Positions 1-7,259 are shown, numbered from the stretch's first letter. The stretch is 19,629 nucleotides of DNA from CAYMTN01 sp964393335 (GCA_964393335.1 CAYMTN010000089.1:1-19629), one strand, 5' to 3'. The notes: a model not told the origin generated them from the letters alone. Program-made: numbers and translations.

Positions 1-1
1 C

Positions 2-218
2 TCGCGCGACGTGCAGCACAGTTTTTGGGTGCCCGACCTGGCGGGTAAGGTCGATGCAGTACCGGGGTACACCAATACCATGTGGCTGAACGTCGATAAA
101 CCGGGCACGTACAAGGGCAACTGTGCGGAATACTGCGGGACGCTGCACTACAGCATGTTGATCGAGGTGAACGCGCTCGACCCAACGGCGTTTGATACGT
201 GGCTGGCCGACAGGATGG
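2..218 (+). CDS. coxB: Cytochrome c oxidase subunit II, CuA domain (partial, open at both ends)
   Basis: This is the C-terminal half of the periplasm-facing CuA domain of subunit II, which takes electrons from cytochrome c and passes them to subunit I. The frame is open from base 2 and enters the window mid-gene. The fragment reads SRDVQHSFWVPDL, then PGYTNTMWL, then the CuA signature CAEYCGTLHYSM, with the two Cys, the His and the Met in canonical spacing. The N-terminal membrane hairpin lies outside the window. Reading stops at the 10-N gap. The cytochrome c domain beyond the gap is one frame off, as expected for a placeholder of wrong length. The two pieces are therefore probably one caa3-type coxB gene, although a separate cytochrome gene cannot be excluded. 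Confidence 0.93.
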
Positions 219-228
219 NNNNNNNNNN
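219..228. other. Assembly gap (10 N)
   Basis: Ten consecutive N bases lie inside the subunit II coding region. The upstream coding frame has codons starting at positions of remainder 2 (mod 3). The downstream frame has remainder 0. A true gap length divisible by three would restore one continuous frame, so the gap size is arbitrary and should not be read as a frameshift mutation. Confidence 0.97.
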
Positions 229-566
229 CGTCCGCCGGGCAGTTCGTAGCGGTCGGCACCGACATGGGCAGCCCGCTGCCCGCCGGAGACGCCGTCAGCG
301 GCGAGCAGTTGTTCAAAGACCTCGGCTGCTCGAACTGTCACGGCGCGCAGCCCGGCGCGGGTCCTGCCGTGACCGCCATGCACGACGACATGGAAGAAAA
401 CAGCACGTACACGCCCGAACAATACCTGCGCGAATCGATCCTCATGCCGTGCAATTATCAGGTCGAGGGCTATAACTGCGCGATCATGCCGCACGACTTC
501 GGCGAGAAACTGGACCGGCAGGACCTCGCGGACCTGATCGCCTACCTGATGCAGGTCAACGACTAA
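229..566 (+). CDS. coxB: Cytochrome c domain of subunit II (caa3-type C-terminal extension), 5' end in gap
   Basis: This segment encodes a class I cytochrome c domain. The heme-binding motif CSNCH lies at 327-341, and the likely axial methionine is in AIMPHDF (codon 486-488). A typical final helix (DLADLIAYLMQ) precedes TAA at 564-566. In caa3 oxidases this domain is fused to the C-terminus of subunit II and replaces a soluble cytochrome c as electron donor to CuA. That fits the direct continuation after the CuA domain and the 18-nt spacing to coxA. Two extra cysteines (MPC and YNC) lie just before the Met ligand and could form a disulfide. The missing sequence between the domains should be a short linker, judging from the few residues lost. 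Confidence 0.85.
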
Positions 567-584
567 ACGGAGACGACTCAACTT

Positions 585-2225
585 ATGGCAACCATCGCAA
601 CGACCCGCCCTGCACCGGCCCCGCCGCAGGGCATCATGAAATGGCTGACGACCGTCGATCACAAAAAGATCGGCATCATGTACGTGCTCACGACCTTCAC
701 CTTTTTTGTGATGGGTGTGATTCTGGCCGAGATCATGCGCCTGGAGTTGTTCGAGCCGGGCGGCCAACTGGTGACCGCCGACCAGTACAACGAGATTTTC
801 TCCATTCACGGCTCGACCATGATTTTTCTGTTCGTGATCCCGATGCTGGCCGGGCTGGCGAACTACTTTGTGCCGCTGATGATCGGCGCGCGTGATATGG
901 CCTTCCCGCGCCTGAACATGCTCAGCTACTGGCTGCTGCTGTTCGGCGGCCTGACGATGTATTCCGGCTTCCTGGTCAAGGGTGGGGCCGCCGCCAACGG
1001 CTGGACCTCGTACGTGCCGCTGGCGGGCAAGCAGTTTTCGCCGGGCTTCGGCACGGACCTGTGGCTGATGGCGGTCGCGATGGTCGGCACGTCGTCCTTG
1101 ATCGGCGCGTTTAACTTCATCGTGACGATCTTAAAAATGCGCGCGCCGGGCATGACGTTGATGCGGATGCCGCTTTTCGTGTGGACCGTGCTGGTAATGG
1201 CGTTCATGATCCTGGCAGCGACCCCGGTGCTGACGGCTGCCGGCGTGATGCTGCTCGTCGACCGCAACCTGGGCACGCAGTTCTTTAACCCTGCCAATGG
1301 CGGGAATACGATCTTGTGGCAAAACCTGTTCTGGTTCTATTCGCACCCGGCGGTATACATCATCATCCTGCCCGCGATGGGCATCATCTCCGAGGTGATC
1401 CCGGTCTTCGCCCGCAAACCGATCTTCGGGTATACCTCGATGGTGGTCGCAACGGTCGCGATCGGCGGGCAGGGGTTCGCCACCTGGATACACCACATGT
1501 ACACCGTTGGCCTGCCCTGGGAGCTGGAAGCCTTTTTCGTGCTGACGACGATGATCATCGCCGTGCCGACCGGGATCAAGGTCTTCAACTGGGTGTTCAC
1601 CATGATCGGCGGATCACTGCAATTCACGACGCCGATGCTGTATTCGATCGGGTTCCTGACCACGTTTTTGATCGGCGGCATCACGGGCGTGTTCCAGGCC
1701 ATTCTGCCGATTGACGAGCTGGTACACGACTCGCAATGGATGGTCGCGCACCTGCACTACGCAGTATTTGGCGGCGGCGGCTTCGGTATTTTCGCCGGGT
1801 TGTACTACTGGTGGCCGAAAATGTTCGGTTACAAGCTCAGCGAGCGCCTGGGTAAGATTCAGTTCTGGACGCTGTATGTCGGCTTCCACATGACGTACTT
1901 CCCGCTGCATATCCTGGGCCTGATGGGCATGCCGCGCCGCGTCTACGACTACGCGCCGGATCGCGGCTGGACGACCCTGAGCCAGTTGTCAACCACCGGC
2001 GGTATTCTGATGGGCATTTCGGTGACGATCCTGATTACCAACATGGTGCGCAGCGCCATACGGCACGAACCGGCGGGTGACGATCCCTGGGAGGCCGATA
2101 CGCTGGAATGGATGACGACCTCACCGCCGCCCGAATACAACTTCGAGACGATCCCGGTCGTTCACAGCCGCCGCCCGGCGCGTGATGTGCGGCTCGGCAT
2201 TTTGCCGGAGGGGGAAACTTCATGA
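585..2225 (+). CDS. coxA: Cytochrome c oxidase subunit I (A2-type heme-copper oxidase)
   Basis: This is the catalytic subunit, which reduces O2 at the heme a3-CuB centre and pumps protons across the cytoplasmic membrane. It has 546 residues, normal for the family, with about 12 membrane helices. Visible ligands are H75 (IHGSTM, heme a), H254 (CuB) with cross-link Y258 in YSHPAVY, H303 and H304 (HHMY, CuB), and H389 (heme a3) and H391 (heme a) in AHLHY. Helix VI carries the Tyr-Ser pair (Y252, S253) before HP and Ala at 256, where A1 enzymes have GHPE. This marks the A2 subfamily, in which YS replaces the D-channel glutamate. The start is ATG at 585 with GGAG 12 nt upstream. The stop overlaps the coxC start (ATGA). 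Confidence 0.98.
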   Translation: MATIATTRPAPAPPQGIMKWLTTVDHKKIGIMYVLTTFTFFVMGVILAEIMRLELFEPGGQLVTADQYNEIFSIHGSTMIFLFVIPMLAGLANYFVPLMIGARDMAFPRLNMLSYWLLLFGGLTMYSGFLVKGGAAANGWTSYVPLAGKQFSPGFGTDLWLMAVAMVGTSSLIGAFNFIVTILKMRAPGMTLMRMPLFVWTVLVMAFMILAATPVLTAAGVMLLVDRNLGTQFFNPANGGNTILWQNLFWFYSHPAVYIIILPAMGIISEVIPVFARKPIFGYTSMVVATVAIGGQGFATWIHHMYTVGLPWELEAFFVLTTMIIAVPTGIKVFNWVFTMIGGSLQFTTPMLYSIGFLTTFLIGGITGVFQAILPIDELVHDSQWMVAHLHYAVFGGGGFGIFAGLYYWWPKMFGYKLSERLGKIQFWTLYVGFHMTYFPLHILGLMGMPRRVYDYAPDRGWTTLSQLSTTGGILMGISVTILITNMVRSAIRHEPAGDDPWEADTLEWMTTSPPPEYNFETIPVVHSRRPARDVRLGILPEGETS

Positions 2226-3049
2226 GCGAAGCACAGATCATGGCGGACGACGTACACGAGCGGGTGGATACCCCGCCTGAAGCGGAGGTCGATCACGACC
2301 TGGATCGCGGGCCGGAGCCGCACGCGATCGAACTGCCGCCGTCCACCATCGCCCCGCTGATCGTGGCAGGCGGCATCGCGCTGGTGATGATCGGCTTGAT
2401 CCAGCCGCTGCTGCTGGTGGCAGGCGTGCCGCTGGCGCTGACCGGCGTGCTGCGGATGGCGCGTTTCCCCGAAGTGGACATGCACGCCAACTGGCTCGGC
2501 CAGTTGAACATGCGCAAGCTGGGCATGTGGGCGTTCCTGGCTTCGGAAACGATGTTTTTCACCGCGCTGATTGGGGCGTTCATCGGCTTCAAGGTGGACC
2601 ACACCGCCGAGTTTGGCGAAGCGCACCGCATCCTGAGCCTGCCGCTGGCGACGGTCGGCACGTCGGTGCTGATCATCAGTAGTTTTGCGGTCGTGATGGC
2701 CCTGGAAGCCATCCAGTCGGATGACCGGCGCGTCTTCTTCAACTGGATGGGGCTGGTGCTGCTGTTCGGCATCACGTTTTTGAGCATCCAGGCGTTCGAA
2801 TGGCGCACGCTGATGCGCGAGGGCGTCGAAGCCGGTGAGATTTTCGGCACGGCCTTTTTCGTCACGACGGGCTTTCACGGCCTGCACGTGATGGGCGGTG
2901 TCGGGTGGCTGACGCTGCTGCTGCTGCGGGCGCGGCGCGGTGAATATTCGTCCCGGAACTTCCTGGGCATCGAGTTGTTCGGGTTGTACTGGCACTTCGT
3001 CGACGTGGTATGGATCGTGTTGTTCACGGTCATCTACCTGATCGAATGA
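2222..3049 (+). CDS. coxC: Cytochrome c oxidase subunit III
   Basis: Subunit III is a non-redox membrane subunit that stabilises the oxidase and supports proton uptake. The protein has 275 residues: a charged cytoplasmic leader of about 35 residues, then seven predicted membrane helices. Recognisable family segments are KLGMWAFLASETMFF, GTAFFVTTGFHGLHV and YWHFVDVVWIVLF, the last with the characteristic WHFVD block near the end. The start overlaps the coxA stop by 4 nt (ATGA), which indicates translational coupling within the operon. Alternative ATG codons exist, for example at 2240, but the coupled start is the natural one. Confidence 0.97.
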   Translation: MSEAQIMADDVHERVDTPPEAEVDHDLDRGPEPHAIELPPSTIAPLIVAGGIALVMIGLIQPLLLVAGVPLALTGVLRMARFPEVDMHANWLGQLNMRKLGMWAFLASETMFFTALIGAFIGFKVDHTAEFGEAHRILSLPLATVGTSVLIISSFAVVMALEAIQSDDRRVFFNWMGLVLLFGITFLSIQAFEWRTLMREGVEAGEIFGTAFFVTTGFHGLHVMGGVGWLTLLLLRARRGEYSSRNFLGIELFGLYWHFVDVVWIVLFTVIYLIE

Positions 3050-3080
3050 CGCCGTACGCAACCGGAAAGAGGGATAGAAG

Positions 3081-3671
3081 ATGGATACAGCAGTGATCAT
3101 CATGCTCTGGATGGCGAGCGGCGCATTTCTCGGCGGTGTCGTAACGCCCCTGATGGCCGCGCGCAAACAATTCGGCGACGGGTTGGGTGCGCTGGCCGGG
3201 TTCGTGGCGGGCGCAGCCGGGAACGTGGTGCTGCTGGTGCCGCTGTGGCTGTTCGTCGCCAGCCAGCCGGACAGCACCGACACGCGCCTGATGTGGCAGC
3301 GTGACGCGCTCAGCCTGCAAGAAGCCGTCCATGCCGGACCGGTGCCGCCGCGCGAGCAGGTCGCATCGGCGCTGGTTATGCTGCGCGAGAACTTCTGGCC
3401 TGCCGGGCGCGCGGATGGGCACTCGCACCGTTTGACGTATGCAGGCGTATTCGCGGCGCTGGCGATCATCACGTTCGTCGAAGTGTCGCTGTTCTATCTG
3501 CCCGTGCCGTTTTCGGTCGTCGGGCCGCTGGTGGCGCTCTCGACCAGCAAAGTGCTGCTCGTCGCAACCTTTTTCATGCACCTGCGTTATGACAGCCTGT
3601 GGTACAGCGCGGTGATGGCGTCCACGCTGCCTTTTGCCGTGCTGATCGTGATTGTGCTGGCACTGTCGTAG
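3081..3671 (+). CDS. ctaF: Cytochrome c oxidase subunit IV-like protein with N-terminal two-helix extension
   Basis: The last about 80 of 196 residues match the bacterial caa3 subunit IV family: three helices, with the second carrying STSKVLLVATFFMHLRY, which holds the typical Lys and Phe-Met-His-Leu. Small bacterial subunit IV proteins are usually about 100 residues. Here an extra N-terminal part adds two hydrophobic helices (about residues 6-26 and 35-60) and a soluble stretch of about 58 residues. The position, 31 nt after coxC with the GAAAGAGG Shine-Dalgarno site and directly before the operon terminator, supports a role in assembly or stability of the oxidase. Whether the extra half is a fused unrelated membrane module or a lineage form of subunit IV is not clear from sequence alone. 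Confidence 0.85.
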   Translation: MDTAVIIMLWMASGAFLGGVVTPLMAARKQFGDGLGALAGFVAGAAGNVVLLVPLWLFVASQPDSTDTRLMWQRDALSLQEAVHAGPVPPREQVASALVMLRENFWPAGRADGHSHRLTYAGVFAALAIITFVEVSLFYLPVPFSVVGPLVALSTSKVLLVATFFMHLRYDSLWYSAVMASTLPFAVLIVIVLALS

Positions 3672-3722
3672 CCGTCTGGCCGGGGCGACCGCGCGTGCCA
3701 AACGTGCTATGATACGGATATG

Positions 3723-3755
3723 AACGCCCCTGTGATGGCGTCGGGGGCGTTTTTT
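3723..3755 (+). terminator. Intrinsic terminator of the cox operon
   Basis: A perfect 8-bp stem, AACGCCCC (3723-3730) with GGGGCGTT (3744-3751), encloses a 13-nt loop and runs into six T residues (3750-3755). It lies 51 nt after the subunit IV stop and before the phosphatase gene. A TGCTATGAT sequence directly upstream (3705-3713) resembles an extended -10 element; see findings. Confidence 0.88.
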
Positions 3756-3781
3756 GTTGGGCGCTGAAAGGATTTTTCTAG

Positions 3782-4303
3782 ATGATGGAGTCACCGGGCC
3801 AGCCTGGCCCGCTGCGCGGCACGTACTGGGTCCGCCCGGATCGTCTGCTGGTCGGACCGTACCCCGGCGGGTGGGCAGGCTCTGAAACACGGCGGCTACT
3901 GCGGTCTTTGTTGGAGGCGGGCGTCACGCTGTTTGTCGACCTGACCGAACCCGGCGAAGTGGACTCGTACCTTCTGGCGCTGGCAGGTGAGGCCAAAACC
4001 CTGGACCGCGCCGCGCATCACCTGCGCTTTGCGATTCCTGACATGGCGGTCCCGTCTGACGACCTCATGATCCGCATCCTCGATAGCATCGACGCAGCGC
4101 TGGCGGATGGTAAGACAGTGTACGTTCACTGCCTGGGCGGCATCGGGCGCACCGGGACGGTGGTCGGCTGTTTCCTGGTCCGGCACGGCATGGCGGGCGA
4201 CGACGCGCTGGCGGCGATCATACGGAAACGCGGCGGCCTGCTCGATTCGCCGCAGACGGATGAGCAGGCCGGCATGGTGCGCGCCTGGCGCGCCGGGCGC
4301 TAG
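3782..4303 (+). CDS. Dual-specificity / tyrosine-type protein phosphatase
   Basis: This is a cysteine-based phosphatase predicted to hydrolyse phosphotyrosine, phosphoserine/threonine or another phosphomonoester. The P-loop is HCLGGIGRTG, with nucleophile C117 and R123 in CX5R spacing. D87 in the preceding IPD loop is a likely general acid. The length of 173 residues suits a stand-alone domain. There is no signal peptide or membrane helix, so it is cytoplasmic. The start is ATG 3782 (a second ATG follows at 3785) with AAAGGA about 9 nt upstream. The gene sits alone after the cox terminator and converges on the aldo/keto reductase. Its substrate cannot be told from context. Confidence 0.9.
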   Translation: MMESPGQPGPLRGTYWVRPDRLLVGPYPGGWAGSETRRLLRSLLEAGVTLFVDLTEPGEVDSYLLALAGEAKTLDRAAHHLRFAIPDMAVPSDDLMIRILDSIDAALADGKTVYVHCLGGIGRTGTVVGCFLVRHGMAGDDALAAIIRKRGGLLDSPQTDEQAGMVRAWRAGR

Positions 4304-4321
4304 TACAGGTCGGCAGAAAAA

Positions 4322-4492
4322 ACACGCGGGTTTTGGTGGGGCGCTGCCCCATACCCCGCCACCTTTTGAAAAAGGTGGGCTAAAACTTTGCCTGGCCTTC
4401 CGGCGCGCCGCGCCGGAAGGCGGGGTCCAGGGGTCAATGGCCCCTGGTGGGTGCGCGAGGGTGAAACCCTCGCAGAACTCACACCCGCGTGT
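4322..4492. repeat. Hairpin-rich repeat element, copy A
   Basis: The element is bounded by a 10-bp inverted repeat, ACACGCGGGT (4322-4331) and ACCCGCGTGT (4483-4492). It packs successive hairpins: GGGGC/GCCCC around 4338-4350; CCACCTTTT/AAAAGGTGG around 4360-4378; a perfect 12-bp stem with 3-nt loop (4395-4421); CCAGGGG/CCCCTGG (4427-4447); and GCGAGGG/CCCTCGC (4455-4473). An outer pair, CTAGTAC (4300-4306) with GTACTAG (4491-4497), extends it. It fills the gap between two converging genes and reaches the phosphatase stop codon. Copy B at 19197-19323 shares the order GGGGCnnnGCCCC, nCCTTTTGA-AAAAGGn and GGGGTCCAGGGG. No coding capacity is seen. Confidence 0.8.
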
Positions 4493-4498
4493 ACTAGT

Positions 4499-5479
4499 TT
4501 ACGCTGGCCAGATTTTGCGCCCGCCGCCGGGCGGCACGAGCGCATCAATCCGGCGCATCTCATCAGCCGTCAGCGGTGGCAGCAGCGCCGCGCCCACGTT
4601 ATCCCGAAGCTGCGCGGGGGTCTTTGCCCCAGGGATGATGGTGGTCACCGCCGGGTGCGCCATCACGAACTGGAGTGCGAGTTGGGCCAGCGTGCGGCCC
4701 TGCGCCAGGGGCCGCAGCCCGTCAACGGCCTTCAGGTCTTGCAGGAAGATCGCGTGTTGTTCGGGGTCGTCCTGCCAGCTACGGCGGAAGTCTTCCGGCG
4801 GGAACTGGCTGTCCGCCGCGAACTTGCCTGTCAGGATGCCCATTGCCAGCGGGCCGCGCACGATCACGCCGATCTGGTGGGCCTGGCAGTAGGGAAAAAT
4901 CTCGGCTTCCGCTGTGCGGTTGAGGATGCTGTAATCGGTTTGCAGCGAGGCGCAACCGCCGTCCGCGTTGAAGCGTTTGAGGTAATCCAGATTGCTCGTG
5001 CTCACGCCGTAAGCGCGCACTTTGCCATCACGCTGAAGGCGTTGAAATCCTTCGAGAAAAATGTCCATCGTCGGCTCGTAAAAACTGATGTGGCTCTGGA
5101 TCAGGTCCACGTAATCCGTTTTCAGGCGGCGCAGGTTCGTTTCCACCCCGGCGATCAGCTTTTCGACGCTGGTGTACGCCGTTTGCTGCCGCTCGCGGTC
5201 GAAGTTCTGCCAGCCGATTTTGGTGGCGACGATGAACCGATCCCGGCGGCCCTGCATCGCCTGGCCGAGCAGTTCTTCGCTGTGCCCGTCGCCGTACACG
5301 TCAGCCGTGTCGAAAAACGTGATCCCGGCGTCGAGCGCGGCGTCGATGGTGCCCAGCGAATTCTGATCCTCGACCGGCCCCCAGGACGTGCCGCCGATGG
5401 CCCACAGGCCGATCCCCATTTGTGTGACGGCGATGCCGCTTTTGCCGAACGTGCGTGTGTTCAGGTCGTGTTGTGGCAT
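4499..5479 (-). CDS. Aldo/keto reductase
   Basis: This is an NAD(P)H-dependent oxidoreductase of the aldo/keto reductase superfamily, a (beta/alpha)8 barrel of 326 residues. The catalytic tetrad is visible in order: Asp in FFDTADVYG, Tyr of the same motif, Lys in VATKIGW and His in LIQSHI. The C-terminal cofactor-binding stretch TTIIPGAKTPAQLRDN is present. It resembles the bacterial group near general stress AKRs, but its substrate is unknown. The start ATG has AAAGGA about 9 nt upstream on the minus strand and lies 27 nt after the HAD gene, so it is probably the last gene of a three-gene operon. Hairpins of repeat copy A lie just beyond its stop and may serve as its terminator. Confidence 0.94.
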   Translation of the reverse strand: MPQHDLNTRTFGKSGIAVTQMGIGLWAIGGTSWGPVEDQNSLGTIDAALDAGITFFDTADVYGDGHSEELLGQAMQGRRDRFIVATKIGWQNFDRERQQTAYTSVEKLIAGVETNLRRLKTDYVDLIQSHISFYEPTMDIFLEGFQRLQRDGKVRAYGVSTSNLDYLKRFNADGGCASLQTDYSILNRTAEAEIFPYCQAHQIGVIVRGPLAMGILTGKFAADSQFPPEDFRRSWQDDPEQHAIFLQDLKAVDGLRPLAQGRTLAQLALQFVMAHPAVTTIIPGAKTPAQLRDNVGAALLPPLTADEMRRIDALVPPGGGRKIWPA

Positions 5480-5506
5480 GGTTCGTGTCCTTTTGTTTTT
5501 GTTTGA

Positions 5507-6697
5507 TCAATTCCAGATCAGCGCGAGGCCCGCGTTTACGTCGTCCACGACGTGCCCGGACACTTCCGCCAGCGCGGCGCGTTTATCCGCCTGGGGCGAG
5601 ACGCCGATCGCGTCGAACGTCACGGCCAGCCCGGCGTCGATCAACAGCGCGGCGGCGCGCTGCGTGGCGCGGATGCCGCCGGTTGAGTCTTCCAGTACGA
5701 CGATGCGCAGCGGTTCTCCCGCCAGCGCTGCCAGCGGCCCCGCCAGCGTGCCGCGTTCGTACAGATCGGCAGCGGCGAGCAGCGCGGCAGTTTCGGTGCC
5801 GGATGCTGCCGCGCCGATGGCGGCCAGCGCCTGCACGGGCGATGGTTTGGTGTATTCAACCGGGGCGCGCCCGTTGTGCCCCGCTAGCCATCCGACGCGC
5901 CCCTGCCCGATGATCGGCACGCGCCCCGCCAGATCGATCAATTCAGCGGCCAGCTCGCCTTCCGGCGCGTATCCGGCGTCGGACGTGCCGTTTTCCGGCA
6001 AGTCGGCGGGCGGCAGGCTGGGCCGTGCCGTGAAGATCGCCGCCCCGCCTCCCGGCGCGGTGTGCCATTCTATCAGCCGGTCGCGGTTGGCCGCGCTCAG
6101 CAGCGGCACGTCGTAGGCGGCCAGGTAACTCTCGCTCTCGAATGGGGCGGCAGTGCCGTAGGTGGCGGCAAACCGTTCGCTGCCGAGCGTGTGCGTCTGG
6201 AAGATGAGCGTCGTCGGCGTGTGCAGCACGTCGTACACGTCGGCCAGCAACACGGACACCAGCGGCAGAGTCGCGGGAGCGGTGCGGTCGGCCAGCAGCG
6301 CCAGGTACCGCGCCGCCGGGTGGAATCCATCGGCGTTGTGACGCGCGATCGCGCGCGCCGTCGCGGCAAAATCCGGCGGCGGGACGCTCAACCCGGCGGC
6401 GCAGATCGCCGCCAGCGTGTCGGGCAGCGTCCGGCGGCGCAGGTCGGGCCGCGCGTCCAGCGCCGCCAGCAGCAGCGCGCTGGCACACACCGCGCCGGAG
6501 TCCCATTCGTTCGTCATGCCGCAGGCCTCGAAGACCGCGATGGTGTCGTCGTCCGGCCCGGCAGCGGGCAGCCCCATCTGTGCGGCGAAACGGTTCACGG
6601 TCGCACGCAGCGCCGCTTTATACCCGACCGGGTGGACCAGCACGCCATCTACGTCGAGCAGAATCAGGGTGCGCGGTGCGGCGTCGTGGCGGGGCAC
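5507..6697 (-). CDS. HAD-superfamily hydrolase, large form
   Basis: The four HAD motifs are in order: motif I LLDVDGVLV with the two Asp near residue 14; motif II FTARPS; motif III with Lys in YTKPSP; and motif IV VVLEDSTGG with the acidic pair. Such proteins transfer or hydrolyse phosphate on small molecules through an aspartyl-phosphate. At 396 residues it is much longer than the common 220-260. Nearly 200 residues lie between motifs I and II, an unusually large alpha-helical cap that probably sets substrate choice. The start is GTG, 5 nt after the stop of the upstream small gene, suggesting coupling. The protein is cytoplasmic. Substrate is unknown; a sugar or nucleotide phosphate is a guess only. 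Confidence 0.85.
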   Translation of the reverse strand: MPRHDAAPRTLILLDVDGVLVHPVGYKAALRATVNRFAAQMGLPAAGPDDDTIAVFEACGMTNEWDSGAVCASALLLAALDARPDLRRRTLPDTLAAICAAGLSVPPPDFAATARAIARHNADGFHPAARYLALLADRTAPATLPLVSVLLADVYDVLHTPTTLIFQTHTLGSERFAATYGTAAPFESESYLAAYDVPLLSAANRDRLIEWHTAPGGGAAIFTARPSLPPADLPENGTSDAGYAPEGELAAELIDLAGRVPIIGQGRVGWLAGHNGRAPVEYTKPSPVQALAAIGAAASGTETAALLAAADLYERGTLAGPLAALAGEPLRIVVLEDSTGGIRATQRAAALLIDAGLAVTFDAIGVSPQADKRAALAEVSGHVVDDVNAGLALIWN

Positions 6698-6702
6698 TGC
6701 GG

Positions 6703-7026
6703 CTAGCCCTCACTGCTTTCTTGCGCGAGATAAGCCTCGTAATCTCCTTGATCGACCAGTTCGCCGCCGCTCACGTCCGCCGTGAGGAATTTCCGGTCTT
6801 TGTCGAAGATGAATTCGGCCTCGATGCGGTCAAAGCTTTTTTGGCCGACGATGATCTTGCGGCTGTAATACCGGGTCTGGTCGTCCATCAGTGACAGGTC
6901 GTTGTAGCGGTTCAGCCGCAGCGGGATCACTTCACCGGTCCGGTCGGCCCGCACGTAAAAATACAGCCCATCCCCGTCGCCGCCCCGGCCACCGCTGCCG
7001 CCGAGTAATTTTCGTAAAAAGCCCAT
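6703..7026 (-). CDS. Small conserved-looking protein of unknown function (107 aa)
   Basis: No known domain is recognised. The protein begins MGFLRKLLGG, followed by a Gly-rich GSGGRGGDGDG segment, then a mixed alpha/beta body with YFYVRADRTGEVI and RKIIVGQKSFDRIE and an acidic C-terminus. A start at 7026 is chosen over the longer frame because a perfect AGGAGG (plus-strand 7033-7038) sits 6 nt upstream of this ATG. The longer reading would place that site inside the gene. It is the first gene of the operon with the HAD hydrolase (5-nt gap) and the aldo/keto reductase. The short basic, hydrophobic N-terminus could associate with membrane but is not a clear signal peptide. Confidence 0.75.
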   Translation of the reverse strand: MGFLRKLLGGSGGRGGDGDGLYFYVRADRTGEVIPLRLNRYNDLSLMDDQTRYYSRKIIVGQKSFDRIEAEFIFDKDRKFLTADVSGGELVDQGDYEAYLAQESSEG

Positions 7027-7067
7027 GATTGGCCTCCTCGCTTCATTCACACGTGTTACCCGACGCT

Positions 7068-7073
7068 AGGATA
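7068..7073 (-). promoter_or_regulatory. Candidate extended -10 for the small protein-HAD-AKR operon
   Basis: On the minus strand the sequence TGGTATCCT matches an extended -10 (TGn followed by a TATAAT-like hexamer), about 42 nt before the ATG at 7026. No good -35 is seen at 16-18 nt. The position suits a promoter for the three-gene operon. Confidence 0.4.
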
Positions 7074-7121
7074 CCACAGACTGCTGCTGCCGACGATGGC
7101 TCCAGCCAAAATTTTGTTTCG

Positions 7122-7130
7122 TGCTACAAT
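7122..7130 (+). promoter_or_regulatory. Candidate extended -10 upstream of tRNA-Val
   Basis: TGCTACAAT reads as TGn plus TACAAT. No convincing -35 is present. It would start a transcript about 120 nt ahead of the tRNA, through a hairpin formed by CGTCGCG (7169-7175) and CGCGACG (7199-7205). The gene-free stretch 7027-7218 shows nothing else except the divergent promoter and this hairpin. Confidence 0.35.
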
Positions 7131-7218
7131 GAGTAGCAGTGATCAAGGCTGCATTAAGAGGGGGACTGCGTCGCGTGTTTGGCGGTGAAAAACGGCCCCG
7201 CGACGAGACGTTCCGGCC

Positions 7219-7247
7219 TTGTCACACAACGGCATCAGTGCTATAAT
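7219..7247 (+). promoter_or_regulatory. Sigma70-type promoter of tRNA-Val
   Basis: The -35 is TTGTCA (7219-7224) and the -10 is TATAAT (7242-7247), with exactly 17 nt between them and TGC directly before the -10. This is close to consensus. Transcription would begin near 7254, about 6 nt ahead of the mature tRNA. Confidence 0.85.
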
Positions 7248-7259
7248 GCGCGCATCTCA

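Noticed and set aside
192..230. Frameshift or pseudogene in subunit II
   Set aside because: The frame change coincides with a run of N bases. It is explained by an arbitrary gap length, so no mutation is claimed.
2162..3472. 436-residue minus-strand open frame
   Set aside because: It is antisense to the coxC and subunit IV genes, which have clear family motifs and operon spacing.
4388..5506. 372-residue plus-strand open frame
   Set aside because: It overlaps repeat copy A and runs antisense to the aldo/keto reductase, whose catalytic tetrad is intact.
7175..7246. Possible 23-residue GTG-started peptide upstream of tRNA-Val
   Set aside because: The GGGGG-like site before it is poor, the frame overlaps the tRNA promoter, and no conserved pattern is visible.
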